A program made the translations under genes and the position numbers. From positions 62,001 through 126,000 of the forward strand of contig NZ_GL882614.1 in assembly GCF_000195635.1 (NCBI RefSeq): a stretch of 64,000 nucleotides of DNA. The letters are read 5' to 3'. The notes under the pieces are model-generated. The model saw nothing but the letters and a program-made list of their open reading frames with translations. It searched no databases and was not told the origin of the DNA. The DNA comes from Bacteroides fluxus YIT 12057. GTDB taxonomy: Bacteria > Bacteroidota > Bacteroidia > Bacteroidales > Bacteroidaceae. This document shows, piece after piece, positions 33,797 to 41,806 of the stretch; positions within the stretch are counted from its first letter, which is position 1; every line of letters starts with the position of its first letter.

Positions 33797-35564
33797 AGAA
33801 AGGCACTTCCTGTCTTTCAGCCGGAAGCTGTTTCTTTCGGTCATATCACTGTTTCTTGCCTTTGCGGCCTGTTTCATAGCCTATCAGTATCAGCGGGAGA
33901 AAGAATACAAGATAGAATTGCTCGACATGCAGCTGCAGAATTACAATGACCGCCTGCAACAAGAGTTGCAGGATATTCCGGACAGCGCATGGAACACCTC
34001 GCTCAATAAATATATCGGGAAATATGTAAACAAAGACCTTCGTGTCACTATCGTGGACTTGCAGGGAAATGTACGGTTCGACAGTCATCAACCCGACAGC
34101 AGGGAACTGGACAACCACCTCCAGCGCCCGGAAGTACAGACTGCCCTGAAAGAGGGTAAAGGCTATGACGTGCGCCGTACTTCGGAAACCACCGGTACCC
34201 CCTATTTCTATTCGGCCACCGTTTACAATGACTACATCATCCGTTCCGCCTTGCCCTATGACGTAAACTTGATAAAAAATCTGGCTGCGGACCCACACTA
34301 TATCTGGTTTACCGTCATTGTATCCCTGCTGCTGATATTCATCTTCTACAAGTTTACATCCAAACTGGGCACTGCCATCAACCAACTGCGCGAGTTTGCC
34401 AAACGGGCAGACAAGAACGAACCGATAGAGATGGATATACAATCCGCCTTCCCCCATAATGAACTGGGAGAAATATCCCAACACATCATACAGATTTACA
34501 GACGTCTGCGCGAAACCAAAGAAGCATTATACATTGAGCGCGAAAAATTGATTACCCATTTACAGACATCCCGCGAAGGACTGGGGGTATTCACCAAAGA
34601 CAAAAAGGAAATATTGGTAAACAACCTGTTCACTCAATACAGCAACCTGATTTCCGACTCCAATCTGCAAACTACAGAAGAAATCTTCTCCATCTGCGAA
34701 TTACAGAAGATTACAGACTTTATCAGCAAAGCACAGAAACGCCCTGCCGGAAAAGAAGAGAAGAGAATGTCCATCAACATCAACAAAAACGGTCGTATCT
34801 TTATCGTGGAATGTATCATCTTTCAAGATTCAAGTTTCGAAATCTCCATCAATGACATCACGCAAGAAGAGGAGCAGATACGGCTGAAACGGCAGTTAAC
34901 ACAGAACATCGCCCATGAACTGAAAACTCCGGTAAGCAGCATACAAGGCTATCTGGAGACAATTGTAAACAACGGCAATATCCCGCACGACAAGATGCTC
35001 GTTTTTCTTGAACGCTGCTACGCCCAAAGCAACCGGCTAAGCCGGCTGCTGCGTGACATCTCCGTATTGACCCGTATAGACGAGGCAGCCAATATGATCG
35101 ATATGGAAAAGATAGATATCAGCATGCTGGTGGCAAACATCGTGAACGAGGTATCCTTGGAACTGGAAGAGAAGCATATCACGGTAGTCAATTCGCTGAA
35201 ACCCAAAATACAGCTAAAAGGAAACTACTCCCTTCTTTACTCTATTTTCCGTAACCTCATGGACAATGCCATTGCCTATGCCGGTACGGACATACATATC
35301 CACATCAGCTGCTTCCGTGAAGACGAGAACTTCTACTACTTCAGTTTTGCCGACACAGGAATCGGGGTTTCCCCGGAACATCTGAACCGCCTGTTCGAAC
35401 GTTTTTACCGGGTAGATAAAGGTCGCTCCCGCAAATTAGGAGGTACCGGTCTGGGATTGGCCATCGTGAAAAACGCAGTCATCATCCATGGCGGAACCAT
35501 ATCGGCCAAAAACAACCAAGGCGGGGGACTAGAATTTGTATTTACGCTGGCGAAGGAGAAATAA
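33771..35564 (+). CDS. Sensor histidine kinase (PhoR-like)
   Basis: 597 residues. Two membrane helices (~19-40 and ~178-196) flank a periplasmic sensor of ~135 residues; then a HAMP-like segment, a PAS-like region (~265-365), the DHp helix with His382 (QNIAHELKTPVSSIQGYLETI) and a complete ATPase domain: N box FRNLMDNAIAYA, G1 FADTGIGVSPEHL, F box FERFYRVDKGRS, G2 GGTGLGLAIVKNA. It phosphorylates the preceding regulator, whose gene it overlaps. The signal sensed cannot be deduced. Followed by a cobalamin riboswitch for the next transcription unit. Confidence 0.93.
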   Translation: MDTVSKPNKERHFLSFSRKLFLSVISLFLAFAACFIAYQYQREKEYKIELLDMQLQNYNDRLQQELQDIPDSAWNTSLNKYIGKYVNKDLRVTIVDLQGNVRFDSHQPDSRELDNHLQRPEVQTALKEGKGYDVRRTSETTGTPYFYSATVYNDYIIRSALPYDVNLIKNLAADPHYIWFTVIVSLLLIFIFYKFTSKLGTAINQLREFAKRADKNEPIEMDIQSAFPHNELGEISQHIIQIYRRLRETKEALYIEREKLITHLQTSREGLGVFTKDKKEILVNNLFTQYSNLISDSNLQTTEEIFSICELQKITDFISKAQKRPAGKEEKRMSININKNGRIFIVECIIFQDSSFEISINDITQEEEQIRLKRQLTQNIAHELKTPVSSIQGYLETIVNNGNIPHDKMLVFLERCYAQSNRLSRLLRDISVLTRIDEAANMIDMEKIDISMLVANIVNEVSLELEEKHITVVNSLKPKIQLKGNYSLLYSIFRNLMDNAIAYAGTDIHIHISCFREDENFYYFSFADTGIGVSPEHLNRLFERFYRVDKGRSRKLGGTGLGLAIVKNAVIIHGGTISAKNNQGGGLEFVFTLAKEK

Positions 35565-35649
35565 GCCAGTGGAAAGCTTATTCCCGCCTCTGTTTTCAAG
35601 AAAGTTATGCGAGAGTCCATTTTTATCGTATGAAAATCAAGCCTGCCCG

Positions 35650-35680
35650 ATTGTATTTTCAGAAAACTTTCTTATCTTTG
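35650..35680 (+). promoter_or_regulatory. Promoter of the cobalamin riboswitch RNA
   Basis: ATTG (35650-35653), 19-nt spacer, TATCTTTG (35673-35680): close to the ideal Bacteroides promoter. RNA start expected near 35687, immediately before the riboswitch P1 stem. Confidence 0.75.
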
Positions 35681-35687
35681 CGATGCA

Positions 35688-35865
35688 TTGGTTTGCCACT
35701 TTCGTCCGAAAGTGGCAATTAAAAGGGAATCAGGTGCAAATCCTGAACAGTCCCGCTGCTGTAAGTTTCGCATATTGTTGCAGGCAAACTCTTTCATGCC
35801 ACTGGATTTTTCCGGGAAGGCGCCTGTAACGGAAACAAGTCAGAAGACCTGCCATGCAAACATTA
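35688..35865 (+). promoter_or_regulatory. Cobalamin (B12) riboswitch
   Basis: The conserved parts appear in order: a closing stem GTTTGC (35691-35696) with GCAAAC (35856-35861); a strong hairpin GCCACTTTCG/CGAAAGTGGC (35695-35716); the core AAAAGGGAATCAGGTGCAAA (35721-35740) with TCCTGAACAGTCCCGCTGCTG (P3/P4 region); GCCACTGG (35798-35805), GGGAAGGCGCCTGTAA; and the B12 box AAGTCAGAAGACCTGCC (35837-35853). Such RNAs bind adenosyl- or methylcobalamin and lower expression of the downstream unit. No btuB or other B12 gene follows; the next co-oriented gene is tnaA at 36149, with an intrinsic terminator between them (35993-36034). Confidence 0.93.
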
Positions 35866-35992
35866 TCATTGCTTTCGAGGAAAAAGCGTTGAGTCTAATG
35901 AAGCCGGACTAACCATCCACGTCATTTTATTCATCCAAACTGATTCAGAGAAAGTAAAAAGGTAAATAAACTCTGCCAAGTTTATTTGAATG

Positions 35993-36034
35993 ATGTCCGG
36001 CCGAAGTGATTTCGCCCGGACATTTTATTTATAT
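35993..36034 (+). terminator. Intrinsic terminator in the riboswitch-tnaA leader
   Basis: ATGTCCGG (35993-36000) pairs with CCGGACAT (36016-36023), with an inner CGAA/TTCG stem, followed by TTTATTTAT. A stable stem plus U-run about 130 nt after the aptamer: either the riboswitch's expression platform or the end of a short constitutive RNA. Confidence 0.8.
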
Positions 36035-36052
36035 CAAAAAGTCACATTTTTT

Positions 36053-36084
36053 ATTGGATATCACTAAAGAAATAGCTACATTCG
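36053..36084 (+). promoter_or_regulatory. Possible second tnaA promoter downstream of the terminator
   Basis: ATTG (36053-36056), 20-nt spacer, TACATTCG (36077-36084; one mismatch to TAnnTTTG). If used, the tnaA RNA would start near 36091 and escape the riboswitch. Confidence 0.35.
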
Positions 36085-36148
36085 GCACAGAATATCATAT
36101 CAAACGGATAATCTATTAACCTATTGTCAAACTCTAAAGATACAGACT

Positions 36149-37522
36149 ATGGAATTACCATTTGCCGAATCGTGGAAAATCAAAATGGTGGAGCCCATTC
36201 GTAAAAGCACCCGCCAGGAACGTGAACAATGGCTGAAAGAAGCCCATTACAACGTGTTCCAGCTCAAATCAGAACAAGTATATATTGACCTCATTACCGA
36301 CTCGGGCACAGGTGCCATGAGCGACCGGCAATGGGCAGGCATGATGCTGGGAGATGAAAGCTATGCCGGCGCCTCCTCCTTCTTCAAACTCAAAGAAACC
36401 ATCACACGGCTGACGGGCTTCGAATATGTCATACCCACACATCAAGGCCGTGCAGCGGAGAATGTACTTTTCTCCTATCTGGTACACGAGGGAGACATCG
36501 TGCCCGGGAACTCTCATTTCGACACGACCAAAGGACACATTGAAGGACGTAAAGCCATAGCCTTGGACTGCACCATTGATGAAGCCAAGCAGACACAGTT
36601 GGAGATTCCTTTCAAAGGCAATGTGGATCCCGCCAAACTGGAAAAGGCATTGCAGGAACACAGCAACCACATACCTTTCATCATCGTTACCGTCACCAAC
36701 AATACCGCCGGCGGCCAGCCTGTATCCATGCAGAATCTACGCGAGGTCCGTGCCATAGCCGACAAATACCATAAGCCCGTCCTGTTCGACTCTGCCCGCT
36801 TCGCGGAAAATGCATACTTCATCAAGACAAGAGAAAACGGATATAGCGACAAAAGCATCAAGGAAATTACCCGCGAGATGTTTGCACTTGCAGACGGCAT
36901 GACAATGAGTGCCAAAAAAGACGGCATCGTCAACATGGGCGGCTTCATCGCCACCCGCAAGAAGGACTGGTATGAAGGTGCCAAAGGATTCTGCGTACAA
37001 TTTGAAGGCTACCTCACCTATGGAGGCATGAACGGCCGTGACATGAACGCGCTTGCCATCGGTCTGGATGAAAACACAGAGTTCGACAATCTGGAAACTC
37101 GCATCCGCCAAGTAGAGTATCTGGCAAAGAAACTGGATGAATACGGAATACCCTACCAACGTCCTGCCGGCGGACATGCTATCTTCGTAGATGCCCCGAA
37201 AGTCCTGACACGGGTTCCCAAAGAGGAGTTCCCCGCCCAGACCTTAACCGTCGAACTATACCTGGAAGCCGGTATACGCGGCTGTGAGATAGGCTACCTG
37301 CTTGCAGACCGTGATCCCGTGACCCGGGAAAACCGTTTCAACGGACTGGACTTGCTGCGTCTTGCCATTCCCCGCAGGGTATATACCGACAATCACATGA
37401 ACGTGATAGCCGCAGCACTGAAAAACGTTTATGACAAACGCGAAAGCATTACCCGCGGAGTGCGGATTGCCTGGGAAGCTCCGCTGATGCGGCATTTCAC
37501 GGTACAGTTGGAAAGACTATAA
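36149..37522 (+). CDS. tnaA: Tryptophanase (tryptophan indole-lyase)
   Basis: 457 residues. PLP enzyme that splits tryptophan into indole, pyruvate and ammonia. Family marks: N-terminal PFAESWKIKMVEPI, YIDLITDSGTGAMSD, the PLP-phosphate region THQGRAAENVLF, the conserved SHFDTTKGHIE, FDSARFAENAYFI, the PLP-lysine motif MSAKKDGIVNMGGFI, and LAIPRRVYTDNHM near the end. Close relative tyrosine phenol-lyase shares the scaffold; overall pattern and genus context favour tryptophanase. It is the only gene of its strand after the cobalamin riboswitch and overlaps the convergent phosphopantetheinyl transferase by 6 bp. In gut Bacteroides this enzyme is the main source of microbial indole. Confidence 0.93.
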   Translation: MELPFAESWKIKMVEPIRKSTRQEREQWLKEAHYNVFQLKSEQVYIDLITDSGTGAMSDRQWAGMMLGDESYAGASSFFKLKETITRLTGFEYVIPTHQGRAAENVLFSYLVHEGDIVPGNSHFDTTKGHIEGRKAIALDCTIDEAKQTQLEIPFKGNVDPAKLEKALQEHSNHIPFIIVTVTNNTAGGQPVSMQNLREVRAIADKYHKPVLFDSARFAENAYFIKTRENGYSDKSIKEITREMFALADGMTMSAKKDGIVNMGGFIATRKKDWYEGAKGFCVQFEGYLTYGGMNGRDMNALAIGLDENTEFDNLETRIRQVEYLAKKLDEYGIPYQRPAGGHAIFVDAPKVLTRVPKEEFPAQTLTVELYLEAGIRGCEIGYLLADRDPVTRENRFNGLDLLRLAIPRRVYTDNHMNVIAAALKNVYDKRESITRGVRIAWEAPLMRHFTVQLERL

Positions 37523-38173
37523 ATCCACTTGCCAGGTCAAGACAAAATCGGGATGGACCAGATAACGAATCTGAAAATGGCGTTGCCGGTCCGTCCTGTA
37601 TTCTTGTGCATAGAATACCCCCTGTTCCTGCACAGCAAAAGGCTTGATATGCAAATGCCGGCGAAAATCAACCTCCGCCGTATCCATACACTTGAACATA
37701 ACCTCCTTGGCAGACCAGTGCAGCAGCAAACTCCACGTATCGTCCCCCCGGTAAGGAAGCGCCATTTCATCCTCACGCATGTATTTATGAGCCACTTTGT
37801 GCACCCGCCGCCCATACTGTTCGATATCGATCCCTACCGGTGTATCACCGAGAATAACAGCTACATATCCTTTGGTATGCGAGATACTGATATGAAAGGA
37901 ACCGTCTGCCAGATAAGGCTTCCCCGAAGGCAAGTAGCCTATTTCTTTTTCTTCCCCCAACAAGCCGTGCAACAAAACACGTACAGACAGCCATTCCAAC
38001 CGGCGGTGCGGGGCAGTGAAACGTTGCCTTGCCTGCTCGGGAAGGGTGGAATCGGGCAACATATCACACAAAGCTGAAAAAGATTCTTCCATCTTCCAGA
38101 TTCCCAACAAGCAGGAGTCTTCTCTATGTGACATGAACAGGGACACGTGATTACTTAATTTTAAAAGGGTCAA
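37517..38173 (-). CDS. 4'-phosphopantetheinyl transferase, Sfp type
   Basis: 218 residues. It transfers phosphopantetheine from CoA to a Ser of carrier proteins. Motifs: RLEWLSVRVLL, GKPYLADGSFHISISHTKGYVAV, VGIDIEQYGRRV (Mg-binding D-x-E) and LHWSAKEVMFK (W-x-x-KE-x-x-K). It is the last gene of the leftward mutY-ssb-gldE-PPTase block and overlaps gldE by 4 bp. An in-frame ATG at 38134 is an alternative start. No PKS/NRPS gene is nearby; the partner may be the acyl carrier protein or another carrier elsewhere. Confidence 0.9.
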   Translation of the reverse strand: MTLLKLSNHVSLFMSHREDSCLLGIWKMEESFSALCDMLPDSTLPEQARQRFTAPHRRLEWLSVRVLLHGLLGEEKEIGYLPSGKPYLADGSFHISISHTKGYVAVILGDTPVGIDIEQYGRRVHKVAHKYMREDEMALPYRGDDTWSLLLHWSAKEVMFKCMDTAEVDFRRHLHIKPFAVQEQGVFYAQEYRTDRQRHFQIRYLVHPDFVLTWQVDL

Positions 38174-39519
38174 GAGACTGCCGGGACATCTCCAGCCGCA
38201 GGGTTGATAATAAATTTCACTTTCAGAATGCGGCGGTTATCCATTTCAAGCACCTCAAACTCATAACGGCCGTAAGTCACCTTCTCATGAAGAGCGGGGA
38301 ACTCGCCTTTCAATTCAAGCAGAAGTCCGGCCAATGTATCGGCATCCCCTGCCACCTCATCGAAAGTCTCTTCATCTATCTTGGTAATCTTATAAAAATC
38401 AGTCAGCTGCGTCTTGGCTTCAAACACCCATGTATGATCATTCAATACGGCATAGGTACGTTCTTCATCATCATATTCATCATGAATTTCCCCCACAATC
38501 TCTTCGATGATATCCTCCATGGTCACAATGCCCGATGTACCGCCAAACTCATCTACCACAATAGCTATATGAATTTTATTCGCTTGGAAATCACGGAGCA
38601 AATCATCTATCATCTTGGTTTCGGGTACAAAATACGCCGGACGGATCAAAGACTGCCAGCGAAAATTATCACCTTTGTTCAGATGGGGCAACAAATCCTT
38701 GATATAGAGCACCCCCTTTATATTATCACGCGTATCGGCATAAATCGGAATGCGGGAATAGGCATTCTCAACAATGCACTTCAGTACCTCTTTAAAAGAG
38801 GTGCGGATATCCAGATCAACCACGTCCAGACGCGAAGTCATCACTTCCTTAGCCGTCTCCCCGCCAAAGCGGATAATCCCTTCGAGGATATTGGTTTCTT
38901 CAGAAAGTTCGGCTTTATCCGTCAATTCCAAGGCATGTGAAAGCTCATCCACTGAAATATTATGATTCTTGCGGGCAACATGCTTGTTCAAGAAAGACGT
39001 AGAGCGTACCAACATGGAAGCCAAAGGGTAAAAGACAGAACGGAACACATTGATGCCCGGCGCCGCAAAACGGCAAAAGGCCAATGTCTTCTGCGCCGAA
39101 TAAATCTTAGGCATGATTTCACCGAATAGCAGCAGCAAAAAAGTAAGGACTACCGTCAGGATGAGAAACTCTGCAATGGGAGAATGAAACTGAAATACAT
39201 CCATGAAAAAGAAGTTACAGAGCATGATAATGGTTACGTTCACGAAATTATTCGTAATCAGAATCGTAGCCAACAAACGTTCTGTGTCTTCCAACAGTTT
39301 ACTGATTCTCTCATCCGAAGGGTGTTTCTTTTCTGCTATTACACTGAGATCAGACGGCGAGAGCGAAAAAAACGCGATTTCAGAAGCTGATGCAAAGCCG
39401 GAAACAAGCAGGAGCAAGCCTGCCAACACAATGGCTATGATAGCCGGAATTGAAGGAGCATGTACGGATATACCGTTAAAAATATCTGCCAATTGGCATA
39501 AATAAGCGTCTGGGTCCAA
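38170..39519 (-). CDS. gldE: GldE-like CBS-domain membrane protein (HlyC/CorC family)
   Basis: 449 residues. N-terminal DUF21/CNNM membrane domain with about four helices (PAIIAIVLAGLLLLVSGFASASEIAFFSLSPSDL), paired CBS domains (~residues 210-330; MTSRLDVVDLDIRTSFKEVL and GVLYIKDLLPHL), FGGTSGIVTMEDIIEEIVGEI, and the C-terminal CorC_HlyC domain. The family includes Mg/Co efflux-associated proteins; the GldE branch was named from gliding Flavobacterium. Bacteroides does not glide, so a metal-homeostasis or envelope role is more likely here. The synteny with ssb and mutY is shared with gliding Bacteroidota. Confidence 0.88.
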   Translation of the reverse strand: MDPDAYLCQLADIFNGISVHAPSIPAIIAIVLAGLLLLVSGFASASEIAFFSLSPSDLSVIAEKKHPSDERISKLLEDTERLLATILITNNFVNVTIIMLCNFFFMDVFQFHSPIAEFLILTVVLTFLLLLFGEIMPKIYSAQKTLAFCRFAAPGINVFRSVFYPLASMLVRSTSFLNKHVARKNHNISVDELSHALELTDKAELSEETNILEGIIRFGGETAKEVMTSRLDVVDLDIRTSFKEVLKCIVENAYSRIPIYADTRDNIKGVLYIKDLLPHLNKGDNFRWQSLIRPAYFVPETKMIDDLLRDFQANKIHIAIVVDEFGGTSGIVTMEDIIEEIVGEIHDEYDDEERTYAVLNDHTWVFEAKTQLTDFYKITKIDEETFDEVAGDADTLAGLLLELKGEFPALHEKVTYGRYEFEVLEMDNRRILKVKFIINPAAGDVPAVS

Positions 39520-39542
39520 AGAATTTGGTTTTAGTTAAACAA

Positions 39543-40007
39543 TTAGAACGGCAAGTCGTCTGCCGGATTATTTTGTACAGGATTATTCTGCGGTTGCGCT
39601 GTCGGTTGTGCAGGAGCAACAGGCTGTGTACCCGTTTGTGGAGCAAACGACGCATTAGCCGGTGCAGAGGCACTTTTAGGTGTCAGCATTTCCATCGTAT
39701 CTGCAAATATTTCCGTTACATAGCGTTTGGCTCCCGTCTGGTCATCATATGAACGTGTACGGATTTTGCCCTCTATGTAAAGTTTATCTCCTTTATGCAC
39801 ATATTTTTCCGCAGTTTCTGCCAGGCCGCGCCAAAGTACAACATTGTGCCACTCTGTGCGGTCCGGCACCTGAGTCCCATTCTGCAAAGTATATCCTCTT
39901 TCCGTAGTAGCCAAAGAAAAAGTAGCTACAGCCACCCCATTATCAAGATATCTCACTTCCGGGTCTCTGCCTACATTTCCTAACAATATCACTTTATTCA
40001 CTGACAT
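39543..40007 (-). CDS. ssb: Single-stranded DNA-binding protein
   Basis: 154 residues: an OB fold in the first ~110 (MSVNKVILLGNVGRDPEVRYLDNG, TEWHNVVLWRGLAETAEKYVHKGDKLYIEGKIRTRSYDDQ), a Gln/Pro-rich disordered linker and the acidic tip DDLPF that docks repair and replication partners. It has its own promoter inside the mutY 3' region and precedes gldE by 23 bp. Confidence 0.95.
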   Translation of the reverse strand: MSVNKVILLGNVGRDPEVRYLDNGVAVATFSLATTERGYTLQNGTQVPDRTEWHNVVLWRGLAETAEKYVHKGDKLYIEGKIRTRSYDDQTGAKRYVTEIFADTMEMLTPKSASAPANASFAPQTGTQPVAPAQPTAQPQNNPVQNNPADDLPF

Positions 40008-40032
40008 AAACTTCCATTTTTAAATTTGCTGC

Positions 40033-40064
40033 CAAAATTAACGAGAATATTCACACAATGCAAG
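40033..40064 (-). promoter_or_regulatory. ssb promoter
   Basis: Minus-strand CTTG (40061-40064), 20-nt spacer, TAATTTTG (40033-40040). RNA start near 40026, about 19 nt before the ssb start codon. Confidence 0.65.
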
Positions 40065-40078
40065 AATACAAACAACTT

Positions 40079-41119
40079 TTATACATATTTTTCCAAGAAG
40101 GCGTGTATCAACCGAGGGACGGCATATTGATCCAAATCTTCCGTCAAAACCCTCTGGAAACCTGGAAATGCCCGGGAATCTTCCGGCAACACCACCTCAT
40201 AAAAGTTAGCATATATCACCCGGTGGGACAAGACATGCTTCACACTCCGAAGCACCGAACGCACAACCGGGATTTCTTCTCCCCCCAAAAGGGCAAGAAA
40301 CGGAGGATAGGCCAGAAACTCTTCTTCGGACAAATCTCCCTCTGCCTCTATCAACGGCAATTCAAACAGATTTTTCCAGATATCATTCTCCGTCCTTTTA
40401 TGTATCAAGGTATATGCGCCCATGCGTACATATATATAATTAAAATAGCGGTTGGTTGTTTTTGTCTTATGTTGTTTTACCGGCAACCGTGCAACGATCC
40501 CTTTTGACAAGGCCGAACAACTCTCCGCCAAAGGACAGAAAAGGCAATCGGGTGACTGCGGCGTACACTGGATTGCACCAAAATCCATAATCGCCTGATT
40601 ATAATCAGCCGGACGTTTTTTGTCCAGCGCCTCTTGCGCCAAAGCGGCAAATACCTTCTTGCCTTCTGTTGAGTCAATAGGGACATCAATGCCGAAATAA
40701 CGGGAAAGCACCCGATAAACGTTACCATCTACCGCAGCATAGGGCATATTATAAGCAAAGGAACAAATAGCGGCAGCCGTATAGTCCCCTACCCCTTTCA
40801 AGGCACGTACCTCTTCATAAGATACGGGAAATTTCCCTTTCATGCTTTTCGCAGCGGCATGCAGGTTCCGGGCACGGGAGTAATACCCCAGACCCTGCCA
40901 ATACTTCATGACTTCATCCTCCGGAGCTTCGGCCAATGATGCCACATCCGGGAAACGACGAACAAAACGAAGAAAGTATTCATACCCCTGCGCCACCCTT
41001 GTCTGTTGTAGAATAATTTCCGATATCCATATCAGATAAGGATCCGTAGTACCCCTCCAAGGCAATTCGCGTTTATTCTCCGCATACCACTCAAGTAATC
41101 TTTTCGCTAACATATCCAT
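40079..41119 (-). CDS. mutY: A/G-specific adenine DNA glycosylase MutY
   Basis: 346 residues. It removes adenine mispaired with 8-oxoguanine. Helix-hairpin-helix with catalytic Asp region LKGVGDYTAAAICSFAYNMPYAAVDGNVYRVLSR, N-terminal PWRGTTDPYLIWISEIILQQTRV (catalytic Glu), and the [4Fe-4S] loop C-x6-C-x2-C-x5-C (CTPQSPDCLFCPLAESC). The C-terminal Nudix-like domain for 8-oxoG recognition is present. The start may be the ATG at 41113. First gene of the leftward block with ssb, gldE and the PPTase. Confidence 0.95.
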   Translation of the reverse strand: MDMLAKRLLEWYAENKRELPWRGTTDPYLIWISEIILQQTRVAQGYEYFLRFVRRFPDVASLAEAPEDEVMKYWQGLGYYSRARNLHAAAKSMKGKFPVSYEEVRALKGVGDYTAAAICSFAYNMPYAAVDGNVYRVLSRYFGIDVPIDSTEGKKVFAALAQEALDKKRPADYNQAIMDFGAIQCTPQSPDCLFCPLAESCSALSKGIVARLPVKQHKTKTTNRYFNYIYVRMGAYTLIHKRTENDIWKNLFELPLIEAEGDLSEEEFLAYPPFLALLGGEEIPVVRSVLRSVKHVLSHRVIYANFYEVVLPEDSRAFPGFQRVLTEDLDQYAVPRLIHAFLEKYV

Positions 41120-41216
41120 GCCACAAAAGTACTGTTTTTCAGCCTAACAAAACTTAATGCTTCGACTTTTTTAGAAAATTGTCCGAAATATATTTTTTAG
41201 AGCCACGGAAAAGCTA

Positions 41217-41224
41217 TATATTTG
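41217..41224 (+). promoter_or_regulatory. -7 box of the HU operon
   Basis: TATATTTG, an exact TAnnTTTG match, 51 nt before the HU start at 41276. Confidence 0.6.
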
Positions 41225-41275
41225 CAGTCCAAAAAATTAGGAAAACTATAGTAATAATATTTTTTTTAAAGAAAA

Positions 41276-41551
41276 ATGACTAAAGCTGATATTGTAAACG
41301 AAATTACAAAAAACACCGGAATTGACAAAGTCACAGTACTTACAACCGTTGAAGCATTCATGGATGCAGTAAAAGCATCTCTTTCTAAAGATGAAAATGT
41401 TTACCTCCGCGGGTTTGGTAGTTTTGTAGTGAAGAAGAGAGCTCAGAAAACCGCTCGCAACATCTCCAAGAACACTACAATCATTATTCCGGAACATAAC
41501 ATTCCGGCCTTTAAGCCTGCTAAAACATTCACCCTATCAGTGAAGAAATAA
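41276..41551 (+). CDS. HU-family nucleoid protein
   Basis: 91 residues, the classic HU length. MTKADIVNEITKNTGIDKVTVLTTVEAFMDAVKASL is the helical dimer part; VYLRGFGSFVVKKRAQKTARNISKNTTIIIPEHNIPAFKPAKTF is the DNA-contacting arm with the conserved GFGSF, ARN and P-x-F-K-P motifs. It binds and bends DNA without strict sequence specificity. It heads a short operon with the 30-residue basic protein 35 bp downstream. Confidence 0.95.
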   Translation: MTKADIVNEITKNTGIDKVTVLTTVEAFMDAVKASLSKDENVYLRGFGSFVVKKRAQKTARNISKNTTIIIPEHNIPAFKPAKTFTLSVKK

Positions 41552-41586
41552 TAAACAATAGTATTAACCCATAAAAAAATGAAGCT

Positions 41587-41679
41587 ATGCCAAGCGGAAA
41601 GAAGAAAAAAAGACATAAAATGTCAACGCACAAGCGTAAAAAAAGACTAAGAAAGAACAGACATAAAAGCAAAAAGTAA
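41587..41679 (+). CDS. 30-residue Lys/Arg-rich protein, mS38 (AURKAIP1/COX24)-like
   Basis: A 30-codon frame starting MPSGKKKKRHKMSTHKRKKR and ending in HKSKK; about two thirds of residues are Lys, Arg or His. The K-x2-RHKM-x2-HKRKKRLRK pattern matches the C-terminal domain of mitochondrial small-subunit protein mS38 (AURKAIP1 in animals, Cox24 in yeast), for which short Bacteroidota homologs exist. Very short basic proteins of this kind bind rRNA, so a ribosomal-subunit role is plausible. It lies between HU and RNase G, an rRNA-processing enzyme. I have no structural proof; it could be missed by standard gene callers because of length. Confidence 0.75.
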   Translation: MPSGKKKKRHKMSTHKRKKRLRKNRHKSKK

Positions 41680-41701
41680 TTTTTAGTCTGAAGGACAAAA
41701 T

Positions 41702-41749
41702 AAAGAACAAACTTGTGAAGCAAAATGTCTCGCGAGTTTGTTCTTTGTT
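41702..41749 (+). terminator. Hairpin between the small basic protein and RNase G
   Basis: AAAGAACAAACT (41702-41713) pairs perfectly with AGTTTGTTCTTT (41735-41746), followed by GTTTAAG. The short T-run suggests a partial terminator or a processing stem limiting read-through into rng. Confidence 0.55.
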
Positions 41750-41806
41750 TAAGAGAGCAAAAGTAGCAATTACGCTACTGAATAATCATTAACTAAAGCA
41801 ATTATT

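Larger units (their letters stand above)
35866..36148. other. tnaA leader between riboswitch and start codon
   Basis: About 280 nt of non-coding leader. It holds a 9-bp stem AAATAAACT/AGTTTATTT (35964-35987), the terminator at 35993-36034 and a possible second promoter (36053-36084). Only a 4-codon reading frame (35898) is seen; no remnant of a larger gene is recognisable. Confidence 0.6.

Noticed and set aside
35536..35829. 97-codon plus-strand frame across the kinase end and riboswitch
   Set aside because: Overlaps the conserved riboswitch core, which is an RNA structure; the peptide has no coding character.
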